A stretch of 63,056 nucleotides of DNA from an uncultured Lentisphaerota bacterium (GTDB lineage Bacteria > Verrucomicrobiota > Kiritimatiellia > CAIQIC01), in the NCBI GenBank assembly GCA_903889245.1, contig CAISWQ010000074.1:1-63056 (forward strand), read 5' to 3'. Each line of letters starts with the position of its first letter. The stretch's first letter is position 1. Positions 57,031 to 63,056 of the stretch are shown piece after piece. The position numbers and the translations under genes are program-made. Below the pieces are notes generated by a model. It was given only the letters and a program-made list of their open reading frames with translations, did not search any database and was not told where the DNA came from.

Positions 57031-60000
57031 ATGGGGCACTCCGAAGTTCGGCGGAAGGGCAAGAGGTTGATGGTGGGCGCGGTTGTAGTGTGCGTCTGCG
57101 CGTCGGGTTGGTCGTTGGCGCAGACGACCAGCCCGGCCGCCTTGTCCAAAGCAAAGGTCGCGAAGCCTGCGCCAACGCTGCCTGCCAAGAAAGCTGCGGT
57201 CGCTCCAGCGGCGGTGGCACCGCGCAAGTATTTCCTGCTGACCCTGACCAATGCGCCGCCAACGCCTGTGGCAGATGGCCGTCAGGATCAGGCGGACTTG
57301 CTGGCCGCACACGAGGATCTGCTGGCGGGTCGGCGTGAGGCCGCCATCGCCAAACTGGAAAAGTTACTGAAACGTTCGCCCGGGTTGCTCAAGGCTTGGG
57401 AGACGCTCGGCTGGGCCTATTGGCAGGCCGGCCGGGAGAAGGAAGCCGAAGAACTCTGGCAGCGCTGGCTGGAATTGGACCCCCATCTGGCCACGCCCTA
57501 TAATCTGTTGGCGCAGGCTGCGATGGCACACAAGGATTTACCCCGGGCGTTGGCCCTCTATCAACAAAGTCTGCGACTGGATCCCAACCAGTTTGAGACG
57601 TCCTATGGGTTGGCTCGTCTCTACCGCTGGACAGGTGATCAGGAGCGCGCGATTGACTTGCTACGCGATCTGCTCACGCGTGATCCCGGCCGTACCGATG
57701 TGAAGGTGGAACTGGGCCGCGCACTGTTGGAAAACGACCGCTTTGAGGAAGCAGCGCCGATTTGGGACGAGATGTTGAAGTTGAGTCCCACCAATCAGGT
57801 TTTCATGTTGCGACAGGCCCTGTCCTTGTTGCACACCGGCAAGGTCAAGGAGAGCCAGGAACTGATGGATAAAATTCTGGCCCAGGAGCCCAACAACCTG
57901 ATGGTCTATGACATGCAAGCCGACTTGGCCCTGGCCGGCGAGCATCCTGAGGAGGCGGTACCGTTCCTGCGCAAGATCATCCAGCTTACGCAGGACCCCA
58001 AGCAGCGCGCCCAGACCCGGACACGCTTGATCCGGTTGTTGATCAAACTGAACCGCAAGGACGCTTTACGCTATTCCGTGGATGAGCCCATGGCCTTGGT
58101 GCGCGACATGGTGCAGGAAAATCCGCGCAATATTGATGCACAGTTGATGCTCGGTGAACTGATGATGATGGAGTCCAAGCCGGATGCTGCCGTGGAGCAG
58201 TTCCAATTGGTGTTGCAGCAATTCAATCCTGACAACCAACGCGCCCGTCGAGGGCTTTTTGAGGCCTATCTGGTGCAGCGGCGTTTCAACGAGGCGTTGG
58301 AGCAATATAAGATCATGGAGTCCTTCAACCCGCGTAATCCCTATCTCCATCTCTATCGCGCCCGCCTTGAGGAAAGCCGCGGCAACTATGCCGCCGTGAA
58401 CCGTGCGGTGAAGGCGTTGGAACAATCCGCCAGTCAGGGTGCCGTCGCCGTGCTGCTTTATCATGGCCTGACCACCAGCGAGTGGCAGGATACCATCTCC
58501 GTGCGTCGCTTCCGCGAGCACATGGAGGCGCTCAAACAGGCCGGCTTCCGTTTTATCACGCCGGATGAAATCCCCGCCTACTTCGACCGCTGGAGCAAGG
58601 CCAGCGATCTCTCCCGTGATGCCGTGCCGGAAAAAGTCGTCTGCGTGACGTTCGATGACGCGCGGCGGGACGCCATGCGTCTGGCCACCGGTGTGGCCCA
58701 GCAACTCAAGCTCCGGTTCGCCATGCATGTGCCGGTGGGCAACGTCGAACGCGGCGATGCCTTCATCTGCTCATGGGACCTGCTGCGGCAATATCAACAG
58801 ACCGGTTGCTGGGTCATGGGCAGTCATCTCTACAGCTCGCATGACATGGGACTGGTGGCCGGTGATGCGCAGAAGGGTTGTCCTCTGTTTAACCGCCTGT
58901 GGCTGGAACAGGAAAAACGTTTGGAGACCGACGCCGAGTTTACCGCGCGCCTAGCCCATGAGTACCGGCATAGCCGCGAGGTGCTGGAGCAGCAACTGGG
59001 TCGCAAGACCCCGTTCATGGCCTATCCCGTGGGTAATATCGGCCAGGAGACCGCTGGCAATGTGACCAATGCGATTGCCCTCAATCTGCAGGCGGCCGCC
59101 ACCAACTATGTGGAATGCTTCATCCAGACCGCCTATGGCTTCGCCGTCAATGGCGACGATCCCTTGCTCTACCAGCGTTATGAGGTGGAGCGCGAGGTCA
59201 CTGGCGAGGAGTTGGTGCAGCGCATCATGGAGAACAATCCCTATTTCATGGGCTTGGTCTACCGTACCAAGGTCGCCGCTCTTGAAGGCCGGGTCTATCG
59301 CGCCAAGTCGCTGCTGGAACAACTCCAGCAGACAGGCTACCCCGAACCACTGTTCAAGCGGGTGGAAAACTATGTGCAGTCGCGGTTGGCAGGCGAGTTT
59401 CTGGCCGAGGGCAAGGTGGGTGGGGTGCGCAAGGGCCCCTTCCATCTGGAGCTTTCCCATCCCTATCTCGGCGTGCGCGGGGAGGTCTTTCGCAACAATT
59501 TGGATGAACAGGACTGGCGGGTGCTGGGTCTTGGTGGTCTGCGTGTCACCCCCAACTTGGTGTTGGAGGGCCGGGCTGGTCTAGGCCAGTTGCGGCAACC
59601 GATGAGCGCCACCAACAGCGCGGCGCCGGATGTCAAGCTGAACGAAAAAGTGGCGGGTCTCTATCCGGCCTTCACCTTCCCCAATGGTTGGCTGCTTAAT
59701 GGCGAGATAGCCTTGCGTAATCTTTCCGGCGATGTGCCGACCAACTTCAACGGTGCCGCCCGGTCTTTCGATCAGACCTTCCTGCAATATGCGGTGGAAG
59801 GACAGGGCAAAGTGCTGGCCCCGCTGGACCTGAATTTGCGTTTTGAGCACGATGTGATGCCGTCCGCCCGGCAGGCGGCGCAGGAGAACACCTACAACCT
59901 GGTGTCCGGCAACGCCGCTTTTGACCTGACCGACTGGTGGCAGTTGCAGGGCGGTGGCCAGCACTATTGGTTCACCGATGGCAACAAGCGCGACCACGCC

Positions 60001-60450
60001 ACGTTTATTACCGACTGGATGCTGTGGGAGCCCGCCGGTGTTCATGCGGGCCTCGGTTATGCCTACGCCAATGCCGCCGATGCCAGCCAGGATTACTGGA
60101 CGCCCTACAAGCTCAACCGCTATTTTGCCGAGGCTGGGTTTCGCGGCAATTACCTGCGCATTTATTACAACTTGGCTGTGCAATATGGTGTGGGCAAGCA
60201 GAGTATCCGCCCCGAGACCCAGGCGGCCTACGAGGCGCTGGTGCAGCGCGCACAGCGCGAACGCTGGCCCCAGAGCGCCAAGGACCAGCTTGTGGCGCCC
60301 GAGGCCAACTGGCAGCCGGCCCTGCAGGTCAAAGCCAGCAGCCGCATGAAACTGGGCGGGCATTGGGACCTGAACGCAGAGTGTGCCTATAACCGCGTGT
60401 TGGATTACAACGAATTCACCCTGCTGGGTGGCATCAAATACCATTTCTAA
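57031..60450 (+). CDS. three-part exopolysaccharide protein: TPR, polysaccharide deacetylase, outer-membrane barrel
   Basis: A 1139-residue secreted protein. After a signal peptide (VGAVVVCVCASGWSLAQ) come about ten TPRs (residues ~85-465; e.g. LLKAWETLGWAYWQAGREKE). A PgaB/IcaB-type deacetylase follows (~470-700): VAVLLYHGL, metal and catalytic acids in VTFDDARRD (D542, D543), metal His pair H599/H604 in SHLYSSHDM with PgaB spacing, and FMAYPVGN. From ~790 to the end there are beta strands of an outer-membrane barrel, closing with LGGIKYHF (terminal aromatic). In PNAG systems TPR-porin (PgaA) and deacetylase (PgaB) are separate. It is followed after 5 bp by an AlgI-like gene. ATG 57031 is preferred to TTG 57019. 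Confidence 0.88.
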   Translation: MGHSEVRRKGKRLMVGAVVVCVCASGWSLAQTTSPAALSKAKVAKPAPTLPAKKAAVAPAAVAPRKYFLLTLTNAPPTPVADGRQDQADLLAAHEDLLAGRREAAIAKLEKLLKRSPGLLKAWETLGWAYWQAGREKEAEELWQRWLELDPHLATPYNLLAQAAMAHKDLPRALALYQQSLRLDPNQFETSYGLARLYRWTGDQERAIDLLRDLLTRDPGRTDVKVELGRALLENDRFEEAAPIWDEMLKLSPTNQVFMLRQALSLLHTGKVKESQELMDKILAQEPNNLMVYDMQADLALAGEHPEEAVPFLRKIIQLTQDPKQRAQTRTRLIRLLIKLNRKDALRYSVDEPMALVRDMVQENPRNIDAQLMLGELMMMESKPDAAVEQFQLVLQQFNPDNQRARRGLFEAYLVQRRFNEALEQYKIMESFNPRNPYLHLYRARLEESRGNYAAVNRAVKALEQSASQGAVAVLLYHGLTTSEWQDTISVRRFREHMEALKQAGFRFITPDEIPAYFDRWSKASDLSRDAVPEKVVCVTFDDARRDAMRLATGVAQQLKLRFAMHVPVGNVERGDAFICSWDLLRQYQQTGCWVMGSHLYSSHDMGLVAGDAQKGCPLFNRLWLEQEKRLETDAEFTARLAHEYRHSREVLEQQLGRKTPFMAYPVGNIGQETAGNVTNAIALNLQAAATNYVECFIQTAYGFAVNGDDPLLYQRYEVEREVTGEELVQRIMENNPYFMGLVYRTKVAALEGRVYRAKSLLEQLQQTGYPEPLFKRVENYVQSRLAGEFLAEGKVGGVRKGPFHLELSHPYLGVRGEVFRNNLDEQDWRVLGLGGLRVTPNLVLEGRAGLGQLRQPMSATNSAAPDVKLNEKVAGLYPAFTFPNGWLLNGEIALRNLSGDVPTNFNGAARSFDQTFLQYAVEGQGKVLAPLDLNLRFEHDVMPSARQAAQENTYNLVSGNAAFDLTDWWQLQGGGQHYWFTDGNKRDHATFITDWMLWEPAGVHAGLGYAYANAADASQDYWTPYKLNRYFAEAGFRGNYLRIYYNLAVQYGVGKQSIRPETQAAYEALVQRAQRERWPQSAKDQLVAPEANWQPALQVKASSRMKLGGHWDLNAECAYNRVLDYNEFTLLGGIKYHF

Positions 60451-60455
60451 ACATC

Positions 60456-61883
60456 ATGCTCTTCCCCACCTTAGGCTTTGCCATCTTCTTCCTGTTGGTT
60501 TTCTGCGGTCACTGGTTGCTGCTCCCGCGACTGGGGTTGTGGAAATTCTTTATCCTGGGCATCAGTTGGTTCTTTTATGCCTATTGGGACTGGCGTTTCC
60601 TGGGCCTGTTGGTCCTCTACACGGTCGTCAACCACCGTCTGGCGCTGGCCTCGTTCCGCAGCGGGACGCCGCCGCAAAAACGCTGGGTGGTCCTGGCCAT
60701 CATCTTCAACCTCGGACTGCTCGGCTTCTTCAAGTACTACGGCTTTTTCACCATGTCCATGTATGCGCTTTGCGCGAAGCTGGGCCTGCCGTGCTCGTTG
60801 CCGCTGCTGGACATCGTCCTGCCCATCGGCATCTCGTTCTTCACCTTCCAGGCGATGAGTTACACGATTGATGTGCATCGCCGCGTCATCGAGCCGGCGC
60901 ACAACCTGATTGACTTCGCCATCTACAAGGCCTTTTTTCCGCAGCTCGTCGCCGGCCCGATCATCCGCGCGCACCACTATCTGCCGCAGTTCTATCGCAT
61001 CACCAGCGTCAACCATGTGGATATTGGCCGTGCCGCGGTGCTGATTCTCGGCGGCCTGTTCAAGAAGATTGTCATCGCGAACTTTTTGGCCGAGCGGCTG
61101 GCCGATCCCGTCTTCGCCAATCCCGCGGCCTTCCATGGCCCCGATGTTCTGCTGGGCGTCTACGGCTATGCGCTGCAGATCTACTGCGATTTCTCCGCCT
61201 ATTCCGACATCGCCATCGGCGTCGCCCTGCTGCTCGGCTTCGACTTCCCGGAGAATTTCAACGCGCCCTACTTCGCCACCTCGCTGCAGGATTTCTGGCG
61301 CCGCTGGCACATCTCGCTCTCCACGTGGTTGCGCGACTACCTCTATATCCCGCTCGGCGGCTCCCGCTTCTCGGCGGCGCGCACCTACGCCAACCTCTTC
61401 ATCACCTTCCTGCTCGGCGGTCTCTGGCACGGCGCCTCGTGGGCCTTCGTCGCCTGGGGCGCGCTGCATGGCGGCTACCTCGCGCTGGAACGCATCGTGA
61501 TTGCCATCGGCAAACATTTCAACCTGCCCAAGTCGCCGATCCCCGGCGTGGTCACCCGCTTCTTCCAGCGCGTACTCATCATCCACTTCGTCTGCCTGAC
61601 CTGGTTTTTCTTCCGCGCGCAGGGCTTCGACGACGCCGCCTTGCTCATCCAGAATATTTTTTCGGGGTGGGGTGCGTGCCAGTTGTTCACCCCCGTCATC
61701 GCCTTGGCGCTGGTCGTGGGCTTCTGCACCCAGTTTATGGACGGCGTGCGTATGACGCCGGTCTGGAACGCCTATAACCGCCTGCCGGTGGTCTGGCAGG
61801 GACTGGCCGCCGCCGTCGTGCTGACCATCATCCTGGCGCTCGGCCCTGAAGGCGTCGCGCCGTTCATCTATTTCCAATTCTGA
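60456..61883 (+). CDS. MBOAT O-acyltransferase (AlgI-like)
   Basis: Inner-membrane acetyl-transfer protein of 475 residues, the AlgI/DltB class. Many hydrophobic helices surround the conserved block LQDFWRRWHISLSTWLRDYL and the catalytic His in GGLWHGASWAFVAWG (H325). In alginate and related polymers AlgI moves acetyl groups across the membrane to a periplasmic transferase. ATG at 60456 follows the fusion gene by 5 bp; the next gene starts 2 bp after its stop. This places O-acetylation in the same operon as the deacetylase-exporter. Confidence 0.94.
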   Translation: MLFPTLGFAIFFLLVFCGHWLLLPRLGLWKFFILGISWFFYAYWDWRFLGLLVLYTVVNHRLALASFRSGTPPQKRWVVLAIIFNLGLLGFFKYYGFFTMSMYALCAKLGLPCSLPLLDIVLPIGISFFTFQAMSYTIDVHRRVIEPAHNLIDFAIYKAFFPQLVAGPIIRAHHYLPQFYRITSVNHVDIGRAAVLILGGLFKKIVIANFLAERLADPVFANPAAFHGPDVLLGVYGYALQIYCDFSAYSDIAIGVALLLGFDFPENFNAPYFATSLQDFWRRWHISLSTWLRDYLYIPLGGSRFSAARTYANLFITFLLGGLWHGASWAFVAWGALHGGYLALERIVIAIGKHFNLPKSPIPGVVTRFFQRVLIIHFVCLTWFFFRAQGFDDAALLIQNIFSGWGACQLFTPVIALALVVGFCTQFMDGVRMTPVWNAYNRLPVVWQGLAAAVVLTIILALGPEGVAPFIYFQF

Positions 61884-61885
61884 CC

Positions 61886-62161
61886 ATGAAAGATCTATCC
61901 AACATCGGGGCGGAACGCCACGCGGCAGGTTGCGGCCAATCCATCAAGCGCACGGCCGTGGCCCTCTTCTGTTTCTACCTTTTCGCCGGTTTGTTCAACG
62001 GCGTCGCGTTGCAGAAGGACATCGAGCTGATGCCCTACGGTGCCAAGCGCGACCTGTGCCTTGCGCTCATCCGGCCTGTCGCCTGGTTGAGCGAGCAGAC
62101 CCATGCCGCTGATCTGCGCGCGGGTCTGGAACGCCTGATCCATAAGGAGCCCAAGAAATGA
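61886..62161 (+). CDS. small membrane protein, probably partner of the SGNH hydrolase
   Basis: A 91-residue protein with one transmembrane helix (AVALFCFYLFAGLFNGVAL) and a short periplasmic part LMPYGAKRDLCLALIRPVAWL. The PYGxxRDL segment resembles the N-terminal leader of DUF459/AlgJ-like SGNH proteins, so this may be a separate membrane anchor for the next gene product (inference). It starts 2 bp after the AlgI-like gene and overlaps the SGNH gene by ATGA. Confidence 0.72.
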   Translation: MKDLSNIGAERHAAGCGQSIKRTAVALFCFYLFAGLFNGVALQKDIELMPYGAKRDLCLALIRPVAWLSEQTHAADLRAGLERLIHKEPKK

Positions 62162-62829
62162 AAAGCCTCAAACTCGTCCTCGCCGGTCTTGCCCTCGCCA
62201 CCCTGCCGCTCGCCGCCAAGGATAGCGTTCTGCTGCTCGGCGACTCCATGATGAAGGCCATCGCGCCCACCCTGGAGCAGAAATTCACCGCTGCCGGTTG
62301 CGACGTGAAAACCTCCGCCGCCATCGGCACCGGCCTCGCGCGTCTGGACCTTTATGACTGGGTGGCGAAGGCCGCCGAGTTGGGCAAGGCCGATGTCGCC
62401 GTTGTGATGATGGGTGCCAACGACAACCAGCCGATGCGCACGGCCGGCGGTATTGTCAAGCACGGCACGCCGGAATGGCAGAAGGAATACACCACCCGCG
62501 TCGCCGGTTTCCTCAGCGCGCTCCAGAAGAACGGCGTCAAGTCGGTCGTCTGGGTCGAGCTCCCCGCGATGCGTGATGACAAGCTCAACGCCGACGTGCA
62601 GGGCATCAATGCCGCCGCCAAGGCTGGCGTCAGCCAGAGCGGGCAAACGTGGTACGAAACGCGGACCCTGTTCAGTAAATCCGGGGATGGTGCCTACACC
62701 GCCTACATCATCCAGGCCAGCGGCATGCCGTTGCATATCCGCGCCGAGGATGGCGTGCACGTCAATCGCAAGGGCGCCGACTGGCTGGCCGGGAAACTCG
62801 TACCCGCTGTCAAGGCCGCGCTCAAGTAA
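62158..62829 (+). CDS. periplasmic SGNH/DUF459 hydrolase-type acetyltransferase or esterase
   Basis: A 223-residue protein with a signal peptide (LKLVLAGLALATLPLAA). SGNH family blocks are LLLGDSMM (Ser30), MGANDNQ, and catalytic Asp198/His201 in EDGVHVNRKG. AlgJ/AlgX and DUF459 proteins act as O-acetyltransferases or esterases on polysaccharides together with AlgI. It is the last gene of the operon. The signal peptide replaces the membrane anchor seen in many homologues, perhaps provided by the preceding small protein. Confidence 0.9.
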   Translation: MKSLKLVLAGLALATLPLAAKDSVLLLGDSMMKAIAPTLEQKFTAAGCDVKTSAAIGTGLARLDLYDWVAKAAELGKADVAVVMMGANDNQPMRTAGGIVKHGTPEWQKEYTTRVAGFLSALQKNGVKSVVWVELPAMRDDKLNADVQGINAAAKAGVSQSGQTWYETRTLFSKSGDGAYTAYIIQASGMPLHIRAEDGVHVNRKGADWLAGKLVPAVKAALK

Positions 62830-62846
62830 GCCGCCGGCCGTTCCGT

Positions 62847-62920
62847 TGCCAAGCCTTGGAAAAACCGCCCTGGAATTTTCCAGGGCTTGGATGTTTTTTC
62901 GTGAGATTTTCCAATCCCCC
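62847..62920. repeat. palindrome cluster 10 (three units)
   Basis: Units centred at 62854 (TGCCAAGCCTTGGAA), 62885 (TTCCAGGGCTTGGAT) and 62916 (left arm TTCCAAT only), steps 31 and 31. They follow the SGNH stop by 18 bp. Confidence 0.88.
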
Positions 62921-63056
62921 TCTGTGCCTATGAAAGTGAGACACTTTGTTGACAGGAATATAGAGGGCGGGAAAAGGCTAGCGGATGCAGACGGAAACAG
63001 GAATGACAGAGGCGGCAGTGCGTAGTGAGCGGAGCGAACGGAGCAGCGCCGCCGGC
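62921..63056. other. terminal non-coding stretch
   Basis: No gene is supported in these 136 bp. A TTGACA hexamer occurs at 62950-62955 without a convincing -10 box. The end contains GAGCGGAGCGAACGGAGC (63027-63044), a word-like repeat of the same style as others in the window. Confidence 0.4.

Noticed and set aside
62414-63025. 203-codon open frame over the end of the SGNH gene
   Set aside because: It is a shifted-frame shadow of the SGNH gene that continues through palindrome repeats, which carry no stops.
1-63056. Insertion sequences, prophage or integrated element
   Set aside because: No transposase, integrase, phage structural gene or att-like duplication next to the tRNA-Val was found.

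Overview
The window is a 63 kb, GC-rich stretch of chromosome from a Gram-negative bacterium. TolC-type channels, RND and ABC exporters, lipoproteins, beta-barrels and an L,D-transpeptidase point to a double membrane. The type II-like pseudopilin, DUF1573 lipoprotein, ECF-sigma operon and small basic protein are typical of the PVC superphylum; a Kiritimatiellota/Verrucomicrobiota-like origin is my best inference, not proven. There is no rRNA, integrase, transposase or CRISPR array. One tRNA (Val, GAC) is present. Genes are dense and many are joined by ATGA overlaps.

Layout. 0-10 kb is housekeeping: accD, comF, a degenerate protein kinase coupled to a LysM L,D-transpeptidase and accA, then argG, srkA, a cyclophilin lipoprotein and aspS. 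10-15 kb holds a membrane metallophosphoesterase and a TolC/HlyD/ABC-ATPase exporter set without a visible permease. 15-22 kb holds envelope genes: a calcium-repeat protein coupled to a DUF1573 lipoprotein, an ECF sigma operon (sigma, glycogen-binding-like membrane protein, Gly-rich secreted protein, beta-barrel), a tiny LRDGSC protein and a subtilase. 22-31.5 kb is a sulfur-relay/electron-transfer cluster: QmoC-like, HdrA-like, an HdrA/GltD-like fusion, MvhD-like, TusA, DsrE, ArsR and CoA-disulfide reductase-rhodanese. 31.6-39.4 kb is an ArsR-controlled RND efflux operon with several small accessory proteins. 39.5-48.8 kb has small lipoproteins, a pseudopilin, rsmI and a nine-PAS sensor kinase with its NarL-type regulator. 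49-56 kb has comEC, a TPR protein, an EF-G paralogue, yebC and ruvC. 57-62.8 kb is an exopolysaccharide locus: one 1139-residue chain combining TPR, polysaccharide deacetylase and outer-membrane barrel, followed by an AlgI-like acyltransferase, a small membrane protein and an SGNH hydrolase.

The most unusual feature is the repeat content. A 15-bp palindrome, TTCCAAGSCTTGGAA, occurs about 34 times in 11 clusters. Within clusters its centres are 30-32 bp apart (three helical turns) or, twice, 20-21 bp (two turns). It lacks stop codons in all six frames and has entered coding sequence, where it supplies the N-termini of two TolC proteins. A second group of elements is built from 6-, 7- or 9-bp imperfect tandem words, usually folded as inverted arms. 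One of these encodes the whole signal peptide of the HlyD-family lipoprotein, one adds residues to the RND pump, one lies between convergent genes like a terminator, and two supply Shine-Dalgarno sequences.
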